The notes under the pieces were generated by a model. That model saw only the letters and a list, made by a program, of their open reading frames with translations. It had not been told where the DNA came from and did not search any database. This document shows, in pieces, positions 1 through 8,098 of a stretch of DNA of 64,000 bases; within the stretch, counting starts at the first letter, position 1, and each line of letters starts with the position of its first letter. Made by a program: the position numbers and the translations under genes. This DNA is from Desulfofustis glycolicus DSM 9705 (GTDB lineage: Bacteria; Desulfobacterota; Desulfobulbia; Desulfobulbales; Desulfocapsaceae), in contig NZ_FQXS01000008.1 of NCBI RefSeq assembly GCF_900130015.1, positions 1-64,000 on the forward strand. Direction: 5' to 3'.

Positions 1-281
1 TGATCGACTTGACGGTCGGCCTGGCCGAGTATTTCAGCTTTTATAACGGCGAACGCCCTCATCAGTCGTTGGGGCAAAAGACACCTGATGTCGTATATAA
101 GACCGCGATGGGCGGTGGAGCAGTGATTGTGAATAAATACCCACGCGCGATTGATGGAACCCCTGTTCCGCTACGCTCCACAGGGGTTCCATCAATCGCG
201 GAGTCAGCACCAGAAGTATCGGCAGAAGCTAAACCGGGGCAGCGCCGACCCGCTGCACGTGACGTTGAATGTCTAGCTTAA
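1..281 (+). CDS. IS3-type transposase, C-terminal part (5' truncated by window edge)
   Basis: The open frame enters from the window edge and stops with TAA at 279-281. It carries the motif FYNGERPHQSL followed by TPDVVY, typical of the C-terminal end of IS3-family DDE transposases just after the catalytic glutamate. The last ~50 codons do not look like transposase and run through a perfect 21-bp palindrome (146-200), so the normal C-terminus has probably been extended or altered. The element's right end lies 39 bp downstream. The family call rests on the short motif; subgroup and completeness cannot be judged because the rest lies outside the window. Confidence 0.8.
   Translation, partial: IDLTVGLAEYFSFYNGERPHQSLGQKTPDVVYKTAMGGGAVIVNKYPRAIDGTPVPLRSTGVPSIAESAPEVSAEAKPGQRRPAARDVECLA
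146..200. repeat. Perfect 21-bp palindrome inside the transposase 3' end
   Basis: Arms 146-166 and 180-200 are exact reverse complements (cgcgattgatggaacccctg plus one more base), separated by a 13-bp loop. The hairpin sits within the reading frame, so it is translated. It is too long to be chance and is not the terminal repeat of the IS, which lies at 309-320. It could be an inserted palindromic element or a structure that limits read-through into or out of the transposase gene. Confidence 0.85.
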
Positions 282-320
282 ACCCAGTGGATTTCTGTCT
301 TGACTCAGGGGTCCACTTCA
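282..320 (+). mobile_element. Right end of IS3-family element
   Basis: Read on the minus strand, the sequence ending at 320 begins TGAAGTGGACCCCTGAGTCA, which matches the usual TGA-AGTGGACCC style of IS3-family terminal repeats. It lies just outside the transposase stop codon, as expected for the right inverted repeat. The left end is outside the window, so neither the full element nor a target duplication can be checked. Confidence 0.6.
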
Positions 321-1193
321 AGCACCTGGGTGAACTTCTTGGAAATCCTCAAACGTGACCCATCCGATCCGTTGTTGCAAAACATCCCAATTAGTCTGTT
401 TGCGATGGGGTAAATCTCGTTCCAGCGCATACGGATCATTTTTGTAATCTTGCATGATCCAGCCATAGAGCCGTGAACTGGGATATTCTTTGAAGCACAG
501 TGGAGTAAGAAGAGAAAAAATGCTTTTTTGGGGGTCTCTTTTTTCCAGAAATGACCCAATAAGAGCAGTATCATCAAGCATCACATCAATATTTCGAGAG
601 ATCTGATTTCGGAAATTATCGAACGAGGTCTGATAGGACACATCAGAAAGAACCTTTGCCTCTATCAACCAAGCGAACCCGTTTGAGACATTCAGAAACA
701 TTGCATCAACATGTGTTGCCCCTTCAAGGGTCCTGGCGTTGTCTCGTGCAGCAGCATCAAGAACATAAGGGATCATTTGACGACGGTGCAGATTTGACCG
801 TAGCCAATTGACATAACTTTGAGGAGACGGAAGGCAGGCCTCAAAATAAAGTCGGAGTTCGCCATCCAAGCATTCTTCCCAACTAATCAAACCGGGAATC
901 GGAGGATTCGGCCCGAACGTTTTGACGAGTAACTGCGTCAGAATTTTGAACCGCGAGTGATGATCGAATACACTCTTTATCGCAGTAATGGTCCAGAACC
1001 GCTCATCCTTCTCGATTTGTCGAGGAGTTTTTGCCTCTGTGAGCGGGATTCCCGCCGTCTCCTGATGCTCCTCCATGAATCTATGATAACGATCTGCACT
1101 CTTCTGGTAGTAAGCGATCTGCCCATCGATATCAGCGACGAAATGAGGTTTAAGCTCCTCGGCAGTGAAAGGAAGGTATGTTTTATCGATCAT
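318..1193 (-). CDS. PD-(D/E)XK nuclease-like protein, 3' end abutting an IS
   Basis: A 291-residue protein of unrecognised family. Around residues 190-210 it has an aspartate in THVDAMF followed by IEAK, the spacing and residues expected for the D...(D/E)xK catalytic core of restriction-like nucleases. The rest is aromatic-rich and shows no signal peptide. The stop codon TGA is the first three bases of the IS terminal repeat, so the original C-terminus may have been cut by the insertion. It lies downstream of, and in the same direction as, the FRG-domain gene, with 89 bp and a strong hairpin between them. A defence or DNA-processing role is plausible from motif and neighbour, but is inference. 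Confidence 0.55.
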   Translation of the reverse strand: MIDKTYLPFTAEELKPHFVADIDGQIAYYQKSADRYHRFMEEHQETAGIPLTEAKTPRQIEKDERFWTITAIKSVFDHHSRFKILTQLLVKTFGPNPPIPGLISWEECLDGELRLYFEACLPSPQSYVNWLRSNLHRRQMIPYVLDAAARDNARTLEGATHVDAMFLNVSNGFAWLIEAKVLSDVSYQTSFDNFRNQISRNIDVMLDDTALIGSFLEKRDPQKSIFSLLTPLCFKEYPSSRLYGWIMQDYKNDPYALERDLPHRKQTNWDVLQQRIGWVTFEDFQEVHPGA

Positions 1194-1228
1194 GCCTCTG
1201 GGCTATACTTGTTTTTGAACGTAGAGTT

Positions 1229-1261
1229 CAGCGAAAACCGCGCTTTTTGCGGTTTTCGCTG
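1229..1261. repeat. 13-bp perfect hairpin between the two accessory genes
   Basis: CAGCGAAAACCGC (1229-1241) is the exact reverse complement of 1249-1261, with a 7-nt loop. No U-tract follows the stem on the minus strand, so it is not a standard intrinsic terminator. It may be a transcript-processing or stabilising stem, or a recombination site. It lies between the FRG gene stop and the nuclease-like gene start. Confidence 0.75.
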
Positions 1262-1282
1262 GAACTTTTTGTTAACTGATTA

Positions 1283-2068
1283 TTATTCATAAGCTCTCAT
1301 CATTTCCTTAAGTGACATTGCTAATCCTTCTAACCCAGGGAATAATGAGTACCCTCTCACATTGCACCTCGAAAGGAATCGGAATAATTCGCTATGAACA
1401 GCTCTCGGAAAAACCAGCTTCCATATTTTGTGATTGATATTTGTCTCGATCATCTTTACTGAACGGTATTTTGAATATTTATCCTTTAAATTTGTTCCAA
1501 ATTTTTCACTAATTTGATCTTCAAGAGAAGTAAGTAGACAAGCTGGAACAAAGAAATTTCCACTTTGAGAATGAAGACGAGAATTCAGCTCTTCAGGTTT
1601 ACCAATTAGTATTTCCGGTTTATCTTGTTTTTCAAAAAGATCGTCAATATTAGTATTGTTTTCAGAGAAATAAGATTCTTTGAATGCCCATATAACTCCA
1701 TTTTGTTTAGGGGCTGAATCACATAAAGCAAAGTAAGCTGCTACGAGGTAAGAGCTTGTAACGTCAAATAACCTTGAGGGGCCTCCGTAATGTCTAATTA
1801 GTGAATGCCACTCGAATTTCGACCTGGGTTTCTCAAAATTGTGTATGTATATATGAGCCCGCTCTTTAAATAAGCGTAGAGTTGTTTGTTCCCTTTCTAT
1901 CAGGAAACGCCTGGGGACACCAAAATTGTCTGCATCACGCTCAAGTGTTGATGTCAAGCCCCATTTTTCAGAACCTTGACCGCGAAACCAACAATTTCGA
2001 AGGGCTTCACCTGCAATTACTAAATCTATTGGAGTTTTTATTATGACCTGTGCAACATTATCTTTCAT
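1283..2068 (-). CDS. FRG-domain protein
   Basis: 261 residues. The N-terminal half carries the FRG hallmarks: CWFRGQGS near residue 27, then IRHYGGPSRLFDVTSSYLVA near residues 90-110, matching the QHyG.pTRLlDwT pattern of this family. FRG proteins are widespread in mobile and defence-type loci but their biochemistry is poorly known. The gene is clearly more AT-rich than the flanking core genes and uses AT-ending codons freely, which suggests horizontal acquisition. It is upstream of the nuclease-like gene in the same orientation and may be co-transcribed with it. Confidence 0.8.
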   Translation of the reverse strand: MKDNVAQVIIKTPIDLVIAGEALRNCWFRGQGSEKWGLTSTLERDADNFGVPRRFLIEREQTTLRLFKERAHIYIHNFEKPRSKFEWHSLIRHYGGPSRLFDVTSSYLVAAYFALCDSAPKQNGVIWAFKESYFSENNTNIDDLFEKQDKPEILIGKPEELNSRLHSQSGNFFVPACLLTSLEDQISEKFGTNLKDKYSKYRSVKMIETNINHKIWKLVFPRAVHSELFRFLSRCNVRGYSLFPGLEGLAMSLKEMMRAYE

Positions 2069-2423
2069 CTGCTTTTCAAAAACAGTTAACGTTAATTAGG
2101 CGAATTCGCGGTTAGTACTTATTCGGGGTCAATTTCGTCAATTTGCCCCCGGTCACTTCCCTCTTCCTGCCATGTCAATTCCTTTGTCCGAGAGCACCCT
2201 CCACCGGTCGGCAAGATCTATCTTGCCGATACTGCATAACAAATTATCAAGCCAACTCGTCGACTGGCTTTGCGCAACGATATTCCTTGTCCATTGCTTG
2301 GGGAAAATAATTACAAAATAATTACTTATACGAATTCGTCTAAGTGGGGAAAACTGATATTTTTGGGTCGTTGGCACACGGTTCTTCCGGAAATGCGTTC
2401 TTGAACATTGTGTATCGCCGCTA
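2069..2423. other. AT-rich intergenic stretch at the accessory/core boundary
   Basis: 355 bp without a convincing gene. It contains the probable promoter of the FRG gene and a short direct repeat AATAATTAC near 2308-2330. A 74-codon minus-strand frame at 2153-2377 has no ribosome binding site and no recognisable domain. This is where composition changes from AT-rich to GC-rich, so it probably marks the edge of the acquired segment. Confidence 0.4.
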
Positions 2424-3452
2424 CTACCGTTTCTCGATCAACTCCCGTAGCGGTTTTGGCACCATGCTTCTGAGCCTGGTGGTGATGGTTTGTTCGTGTT
2501 TCTGCCAGAGGATGCCGAGGCAGATGACGCCAAGGCCGATGATGGTCAGGGCGAACGGGAAGAGCATTGAATCTTTGAACACGTCGTAGGCCAGGTGGCC
2601 GAGGTAGCCGGCGACGCCGAGGCCGCCGAAGACGGCGAAGACGCGTCGCGAGAGTATGGCGCCGACGGTGATCAGCAGCAGGTTGATGCAAAGGTAGAAG
2701 AATTTGCTCAGCTCGCTGTCGGAGTGCTGCAGCGACAGGCCGCCCCAGAACGTGAGCACGCCGAAGAGGTAGAGCCAGAAGGCGTAATCCTTGCTGCGCC
2801 GGGAGCGGATGTCGATCCAGAAGGCGAGCAGCGTCATCAGCAGACCGAACCACAGGGAGACGAGTTTGCGCAGCTCCCAGGTGGTGTCTTCTTTGCCGAA
2901 GATAAACGGGGTAAGGTCCATGCTCAGGTACCAGAGCGTGACGGCCACCGGCATGATCATAAACGGCAGGCGGTAACGCCAGAGCAGCGCGGCGCCGGCG
3001 GCCAGCGTGGCCAGCTCCATCAGCAGCCAGTTCCAGTCGATATGGGTGTGGTATTGGCGATAGACGCGCCCTTCCGGCCAGAGGCCAATGGCCGACTGCA
3101 GGCCGTAGACGGCGAGCGGCGTGAGTACGACGACAAAGGTCGCGACGATGCCGGCGGGGATGGTGTAGTTGCGTTTGAGCAGGTATTCGGTCAGAGCGAG
3201 CCCGGCGAGGGCGTATGCCAGCGCGATGGCCAGCAGGCCCCAGCCGCCGAAGCGTTCCCAGCCGAGCGTCATGAACAGGGTCATGGCGCCGATGGCGATC
3301 AGGCCGCCGAGATAGTAGAGGATATGGGTGACGTGAAAACGGGGGTGGTCTTTGCTGTGGTCGGAAAGAAAGACCCAAAGACGTTCGGCCTGCTCTTCGC
3401 CGAGCACGCCCTGGTCGGTGGCCTGTTTGAGCAGGCCGCGGTTGACCTCCAT
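2424..3452 (-). CDS. DUF2157-like integral membrane protein
   Basis: 342 residues. A soluble N-terminal segment of ~45 residues (beginning MEVNRGLLKQATDQGVLGEE) resembles the cytoplasmic start of DUF2157 proteins. It is followed by about nine hydrophobic helices in close succession, then a short basic tail. No catalytic motif is seen and function is unknown. The start is supported by GGAGGG about 5 nt upstream. It lies directly downstream of aapP in the same direction, with 66 bp between them and no visible terminator, so read-through from the aap operon is possible. Confidence 0.6.
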   Translation of the reverse strand: MEVNRGLLKQATDQGVLGEEQAERLWVFLSDHSKDHPRFHVTHILYYLGGLIAIGAMTLFMTLGWERFGGWGLLAIALAYALAGLALTEYLLKRNYTIPAGIVATFVVVLTPLAVYGLQSAIGLWPEGRVYRQYHTHIDWNWLLMELATLAAGAALLWRYRLPFMIMPVAVTLWYLSMDLTPFIFGKEDTTWELRKLVSLWFGLLMTLLAFWIDIRSRRSKDYAFWLYLFGVLTFWGGLSLQHSDSELSKFFYLCINLLLITVGAILSRRVFAVFGGLGVAGYLGHLAYDVFKDSMLFPFALTIIGLGVICLGILWQKHEQTITTRLRSMVPKPLRELIEKR

Positions 3453-3518
3453 GCATCCCTCCGGGGTTGGTGGCCGGCAGCCGTAAGGGGTGCAGACCGA
3501 TGATCCGGACCAGGCGGC

Positions 3519-4274
3519 CTACAGGATCTGGCTGAGAAAGAGCTTGGTCCGGTCGTTTTGCGGGTTGGTGAAAAAGGCTTCCGGTTCGTTTTCCTCGATG
3601 ATCTCGCCGTCATCCATGAACATCACCCGGTGGGCGACGCTCTTGGCAAAACCCATCTCGTGGCTGACGACAATCATCGTCATGCCCTCCCGGGCAAGGC
3701 TGATCATGACGTCGAGCACCTCTTTGACCATCTCCGGGTCAAGGGCCGAGGTCGGCTCATCGAAAAGCATCACGTTGGGTTTCATGCACAGGCTGCGGGC
3801 GATGGCGACGCGCTGCTGCTGGCCGCCAGAGAGCTGGCCCGGGTACTTGAGGGCCTGCTCGCTGATGCGCACCTTCTCCAGGAAGTAGCGGGCGGTCTCC
3901 TCGGCCTCCCGTTTCGGCGTCTTGCGCACCCAGATCGGGCCGAGGGTGAGGTTCTCGAGCACGGTCAGGTGGGGAAAAAGATTGAAGTGCTGGAAGACCA
4001 TGCCCACCTCGGTGCGGACCTTCTCGATATTCTTCAGGTCCTTGGTGAGCTCAATGCCATCGACGACGATGCGGCCCCGCTGGTGCTCCTCGAGCCGGTT
4101 GATGCAGCGGATCAGCGTCGACTTGCCGGAACCGGACGGCCCGCAGATAACGATTCGCTCGCCCCGATGGACGGTGAGGTTGATGTTTTTGAGGACGTGG
4201 AAGTCACCGAACCACTTGTGCATCTCCTCGATCTCGATGATCGGATGGGTGTCGCTGATCGTCTCTGCTTGCAT
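3519..4274 (-). CDS. aapP: Amino-acid ABC transporter ATP-binding protein
   Basis: 251 residues. It is the ATPase of a polar/general L-amino-acid importer and works on the inner face of the membrane with AapQ and AapM. Visible motifs are Walker [11 protein letters not shown]-loop [10 protein letters not shown], signature LSGGQQQR, Walker [15 protein letters not shown] and the H-loop in VVSHEMG. The start at 4274 is chosen because AAGGAAG lies just upstream and homologues begin a few residues before [11 protein letters not shown]; the open frame continues further upstream only as a shadow inside aapM. It is the last gene of aapJQMP, 59 bp after aapM. Confidence 0.95.
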   Translation of the reverse strand: MQAETISDTHPIIEIEEMHKWFGDFHVLKNINLTVHRGERIVICGPSGSGKSTLIRCINRLEEHQRGRIVVDGIELTKDLKNIEKVRTEVGMVFQHFNLFPHLTVLENLTLGPIWVRKTPKREAEETARYFLEKVRISEQALKYPGQLSGGQQQRVAIARSLCMKPNVMLFDEPTSALDPEMVKEVLDVMISLAREGMTMIVVSHEMGFAKSVAHRVMFMDDGEIIEENEPEAFFTNPQNDRTKLFLSQIL

Positions 4275-4333
4275 GCCTGCTTCCTTGTCTGCTTCGCGGC
4301 GGCTGCCGCGTTGTGATGCTGCCGGTGGCGGAG

Positions 4334-5428
4334 CTACCGGTCGGTATCGAGTTCTTTTTCCAGTTTCCTGCTGTAGTTGGACATCGCAAAACAGCAGATA
4401 AAATAAATCAGGGCCACAAAGATGTAGGCCTCGGCCGAATAGCCCATCCATTTGGGGTCGCTCAGCGTCGTCTGGGTGGTCTTCAACAAGTCGTAGAGAG
4501 CGATGATGACCACCAGCGAGGTATCCTTGAAGGCGGAGATGAGAATGCTCACCGACGGCGGGATGACGATCTTCAGGGCCTGGGGCAGGATGATAAGGCG
4601 CATCGTCTGAAAATAGTTGAGCCCGAGCGACTCGGCGGCCTCGTACTGGCCGCGGTCGATGCCCTGCAGGCCACCGCGCACCACCTCGGCGATATAGGCG
4701 GCGGTAAAGAGGATGATCGCCACCTGGGCGCGCAGGATCTTGTTGACGGTGACGCCTTCCGGCAAAAACAGCGGAAAGACCACCGACGACATGAACAGCA
4801 GACTGATCAGCGGCACGCCGCGGATCAACTCGATGTAGACGACGCAGAACGACTTGATCACCGGCATCTCCGACTGGCGGCCGAGCGCCAGCACCACGCC
4901 GACCGGGTAGGCGGCGGTCAGGCCGAAAACGGAGAGCAGCAGGGTCAGCGGCAGCCCGCCCCAGTTGGCACTCTCCACCGCAGTCAGGCCGAACAGGCCG
5001 CCCTTGAGCAGCAGACCCATGACGAACAGGCCGACCAGCCAAGACCAGGCAAGCATCTTGTTCCAGCGGCTGCGCTCCCGGCTGTAGAAGAGCAGCGCCA
5101 CCAACAGGCCCATGGCCAGCAGCGGCCGCCACTGCAGGTCGTGCGGGTAAAAGCCGAACAGAATGAAGCGGATGTTGGCGCTGATCACCGACCAGCAGGC
5201 CCCATCGGTGGCCCGGCACTCCTCGCTGCCGGTCAGCCAGACGCTGTCGATAAAGGCCCACTTGACCGTGCCGGGCACGATCAACCAGAGCAGGTAGAGA
5301 ACGGCCAGGGTCAGCAGGGAGTTGAACCAGCCGTTGAACAGGTTGGCCCTGATCCAGCCGATGACGCCAATCTCGGTTACCGGCGGCTTGATCTCTTCGC
5401 GGTGCGGGGCAGCTGTGGTCGATTTCAT
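4334..5428 (-). CDS. aapM: Amino-acid ABC transporter permease AapM
   Basis: 364 residues, longer than typical HisM-type permeases because of the extended N-terminal membrane region characteristic of AapM. A first hydrophobic helix near residues 35-55 is followed by a periplasmic loop containing the motif [15 protein letters not shown], with two cysteines. The C-terminal half is the BPD permease domain with EAA-loop residues [21 protein letters not shown]. It pairs with AapQ to form the channel. The gene starts 7 bp after aapQ ends, so translation is probably coupled. Confidence 0.93.
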   Translation of the reverse strand: MKSTTAAPHREEIKPPVTEIGVIGWIRANLFNGWFNSLLTLAVLYLLWLIVPGTVKWAFIDSVWLTGSEECRATDGACWSVISANIRFILFGFYPHDLQWRPLLAMGLLVALLFYSRERSRWNKMLAWSWLVGLFVMGLLLKGGLFGLTAVESANWGGLPLTLLLSVFGLTAAYPVGVVLALGRQSEMPVIKSFCVVYIELIRGVPLISLLFMSSVVFPLFLPEGVTVNKILRAQVAIILFTAAYIAEVVRGGLQGIDRGQYEAAESLGLNYFQTMRLIILPQALKIVIPPSVSILISAFKDTSLVVIIALYDLLKTTQTTLSDPKWMGYSAEAYIFVALIYFICCFAMSNYSRKLEKELDTDR

Positions 5429-5435
5429 CGCGTCT

Positions 5436-6611
5436 CTATCGCTCCACCAGCTTGATCTTTTTGTTGTACCAGTTCATGAACGCCGACGTCGACAGGCTGA
5501 AGATCAGGTAGACGATCATGATCAGGGCCACGCCCTCGATGGCCTGGCCGGTCTGGTTGATGGTCGTGCCGGCTACCGAGACGAAGTCGGGATAGCCGAT
5601 GGCCACCGCCAGCGAGCTGTTCTTGGTCAGGTTGAGCATCTGGCTGGTCAGCGGCGGCACGATGACCCGCAGGGCCTGGGGCAGGATGATCAAGTGCATG
5701 ACCCGTCCCGGGCGCAGACCGAGCGAAGTGGCGGCCTCGCGCTGGCCCTTGCCGACCGACTGGATGCCGGCGCGCACCACCTCGGCGACAAAAGCCGCGG
5801 TGTAGAGTACCAGGCCGAGCAGCAGCGCGGTGAATTCCGGGCTGATGGTTATGCCGCCCTTGAAGTTGAAGCCGCTGAGCACCGGTACGTTCATTTCGGT
5901 CGGCGCCCCACCGAGCCACCAGACGATGGCCGGCAGGCCGAGCAGCATCAGCAGCGAGGCGCGAAAGAGCGGGAAGGTCCGACCGGTCGCATCCTGCCGT
6001 TTGATCGCCCAGCGCCGCAGGAACCAGACAGCGATGCAGCTCAGCACGAAGGCAGCGGCGGCATAGCCGAAGGCCGGGTGGTAGTGCGGCACCCCGAAGA
6101 TCATGCCGCGGTTGCAGAGAAAGACGCCGGGCAGCAGGTCCAGGGCCTGGCGCGGACCCGGCAGAATCTCGTAGAAAAAGGCGTACCAGAAAAAGAGCTG
6201 GAGCAGTACCGGGATGTCCTGAAACACCTCGATATAGGCGGCGGCCAGCTTGGAGAGCAGCCAGTTGGTACTGAGCCGGGCGATGCCGAGAATGGTGCCG
6301 AGCACCACGGTCAGTATGATGCCGATACAGGAGACGATCAGGGTGTTGAGAAAGCCGACGAGCAGGGCCTTGCCGTAGGAATCGGCGGCCGAGTAATCGA
6401 TCAGCGACTCGCCAATCTCAAAGGCGGCCTCTTTCTCGACGAACTCGAAGCCGGTGGAGATCGACTGCCGCTCGAGATTGATCAGCGTGTTGTTGATCAG
6501 GTAATAACCGAGCAGCGCCACGCCGGCCATGGTGACCAGCTGGTAGAGGATGGAGCGCTTGGTGGGATCGCGTAAAAACGGTATCTTTTCCGGAGCTGTC
6601 GTCGCCTGCAT
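5436..6611 (-). CDS. aapQ: Amino-acid ABC transporter permease AapQ
   Basis: 391 residues, the usual AapQ length. The N-terminus (after PFLRDPTKRS) enters a first helix. The family motif around RLSTNWLLSKLAAAYIEVFQ is followed by a long insertion with additional helices. The C-terminal EAA loop reads REAATSLGLRPGRVMHLIILPQ. It forms the heterodimeric inner-membrane channel with AapM. It lies 73 bp downstream of aapJ on the same strand. The order J-Q-M-P is the standard one for general L-amino-acid uptake systems. Confidence 0.93.
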   Translation of the reverse strand: MQATTAPEKIPFLRDPTKRSILYQLVTMAGVALLGYYLINNTLINLERQSISTGFEFVEKEAAFEIGESLIDYSAADSYGKALLVGFLNTLIVSCIGIILTVVLGTILGIARLSTNWLLSKLAAAYIEVFQDIPVLLQLFFWYAFFYEILPGPRQALDLLPGVFLCNRGMIFGVPHYHPAFGYAAAAFVLSCIAVWFLRRWAIKRQDATGRTFPLFRASLLMLLGLPAIVWWLGGAPTEMNVPVLSGFNFKGGITISPEFTALLLGLVLYTAAFVAEVVRAGIQSVGKGQREAATSLGLRPGRVMHLIILPQALRVIVPPLTSQMLNLTKNSSLAVAIGYPDFVSVAGTTINQTGQAIEGVALIMIVYLIFSLSTSAFMNWYNKKIKLVER

Positions 6612-6684
6612 AGCCGCTTCCGGGCGCTGCCCGGGAACGGAGCCCCGGGCAGCGCCGAAAAGATGAAACGTCGAAAAGGGGCGG

Positions 6685-7704
6685 CTACTTGAACGGCGGC
6701 GAGTACATCAGACCGCCGTTGGTCCACAGCGCGTTGAGGCCGCGCTCGAGCATCAGCGGCGTGTCGACACCGACGTTGCGCTCGAAGACCTCGCCGTAGT
6801 TACCGACTTGTTTGATGATATTGTAGGCCCAGTTCTCATCGAGGCCGAGGGCCTTGCCGTTGCCGGGCGAGACGCCGAGAAAGCGCTGCACCTTCGGATC
6901 GGTGCTGCCCATCATCTCGTCGATATTGGCCGAGGTGATGCCGAGTTCTTCGGCCTCGATCATCGCCAGCACCGAGTAGTTGACGATGTCCATCCACTGG
7001 TCATCGCCGTGCCGTACCGCCGGGGCCAGCGGCTCTTTCGAGATGATTTCCGGCAGGATCTTGTAATCCGCCGGATTCGGGGCAACGGCCCGGATGCCGG
7101 CAAGCTGGGAGGCGTCCGAGGTCATGCAGTCGCAGCGGCCGGCGAAAAATGCCTTGGACAGCTCGGCGGTGCTCTCAATGACGACCGGGTTCATGTTCAT
7201 CTTCTGAACCCGGAAGTAGTCGGCGACATTCTGCTCGGTGGTGGTACCGGGCAGCACGCAGACCGAGGCGCCGTCCAACTCCTTGGCACTCTCGACGCCG
7301 AGGGCCTTGGGCACGAGGAAGCCCTGGCCGTCGTAGTAGTTGACCTGGACGAAATTGAGTCCGAGGTCGGTGTCGCGGCTCAGGGTCTGAGTGGCGTTAC
7401 GGGTCAGCACGTCGATTTCACCGGACTGCAGCGCGGTGAAACGAGTTTTGGCGGTCAGCGGGGTGTACTTGACCTTGTCGGCATCGCCGAAGACGGCGGC
7501 GGCAACGGCCCGGGCCGTATCGACATCGAGGCCACGCCACACTCCTTTCTCGTCCGGTTTGGCAAAACCGAACAGATCGCCGTTGACGCCGGCCTGGATA
7601 AAGCCCTTGGCCTTGACGTCATCAAGGGTTCCCGCCATGGCCACTGAGGTGGCCAGACAGAGAGACGCTGCCATGACCGGGATTGTCCGCATCAAGTGTT
7701 TCAT
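6685..7704 (-). CDS. aapJ: Amino-acid ABC transporter substrate-binding protein
   Basis: 339 residues with a clear Sec signal peptide (MKHLMRTIPVMAASLCLATS, cleavage after AMA). The body matches AapJ: KAKGFIQAGVNGDLFGFAKP near the N-terminus, the RGLDVDTARAVAAAVFGD segment, and C-terminal DENWAYNIIKQVGNYGEVFERN. It is the periplasmic receptor that delivers amino acids to AapQMP. It is the first gene of the operon. A leader of roughly 290 nt containing a hairpin and a foldback repeat separates it from a good sigma-70-like promoter. Confidence 0.95.
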   Translation of the reverse strand: MKHLMRTIPVMAASLCLATSVAMAGTLDDVKAKGFIQAGVNGDLFGFAKPDEKGVWRGLDVDTARAVAAAVFGDADKVKYTPLTAKTRFTALQSGEIDVLTRNATQTLSRDTDLGLNFVQVNYYDGQGFLVPKALGVESAKELDGASVCVLPGTTTEQNVADYFRVQKMNMNPVVIESTAELSKAFFAGRCDCMTSDASQLAGIRAVAPNPADYKILPEIISKEPLAPAVRHGDDQWMDIVNYSVLAMIEAEELGITSANIDEMMGSTDPKVQRFLGVSPGNGKALGLDENWAYNIIKQVGNYGEVFERNVGVDTPLMLERGLNALWTNGGLMYSPPFK

Positions 7705-7745
7705 CGAAGCCCTCCTTGTGTTTGGAAAAGAGTTCCAGATGTGTC

Positions 7746-7766
7746 GCGACCGCTACGGACGGTCGC
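7746..7766. repeat. 7-bp GC hairpin in the aapJ leader
   Basis: GCGACCG (7746-7752) pairs exactly with CGGTCGC (7760-7766) around a 7-nt loop. It lies between the foldback element and aapJ and would be part of the aapJ 5' leader RNA if the promoter at 7995-8023 is used. It has no U-tract on either strand. Confidence 0.5.
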
Positions 7767-7779
7767 CCTACCACTCTTT

Positions 7780-7919
7780 ATGGGGAGCTTGAAAGATTCG
7801 GCATTTCGTTCAAAATCGAGGCACGCAAGAAAATTTTACCGCAGGCATATAAATGATATTCCGAGGATAAAATTTGATTGCGCAACGATGAGATTGGGCG
7901 AAATGACAATTTTTCAAGG
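7780..7919. repeat. Foldback (MITE-like) element, copy 1
   Basis: About 140 bp. The left end AGCTTGAAAGATTCGGCATT and the reverse complement of the right end (ACCTTGAAAAATTGTCATTT) match over ~30 bp, and pairing continues inward so that most of the element is an imperfect palindrome. The apex GGCATATAAATGATATTCCG is nearly the same in all three copies. It lies in the leader between the aapJ promoter and aapJ. No transposase gene is associated. It could be a non-autonomous mobile element, a structured RNA, or both. Confidence 0.75.
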
Positions 7920-7994
7920 TTCCCATATTGTCGAACCGGCACCGGGCCGATGACTTGACTTGATAACCGGCAAGAATCCCCCCTGCACTGCGTT

Positions 7995-8023
7995 GTTATC
8001 GCAAGAATTTCCGCTGCTGTCAA
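7995..8023 (-). promoter_or_regulatory. Sigma-70-like promoter toward aapJ
   Basis: On the minus strand TTGACA (8018-8023) is followed by a 17-bp spacer and GATAAC (7995-8000). The -35 is perfect and the -10 is close to consensus. It points at aapJ, about 290 nt away, and lies beyond the end of the protease gene. The region from 7705 to 8098 otherwise holds only the foldback element and the small hairpin. Confidence 0.5.
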
Positions 8024-8098
8024 GCAGTTTGACTCCGTCCGCCGGTCATGCGGCGGCTCCGGCCCGTTTCCGGCGAGCGAGCGCTCAAACGGGGCGAT

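Noticed and set aside
1194-2120. Integron cassette array with attC sites around the FRG gene
   Set aside because: There are hairpins and GTTAAC-like motifs near both gene ends, but they lack the paired RYYYAAC/GTTRRRY core sites in the right order, and no integrase is present.
2153-2377. 74-codon minus-strand frame as a gene
   Set aside because: It has no ribosome binding site, no recognisable domain and lies in an AT-rich intergenic tract.
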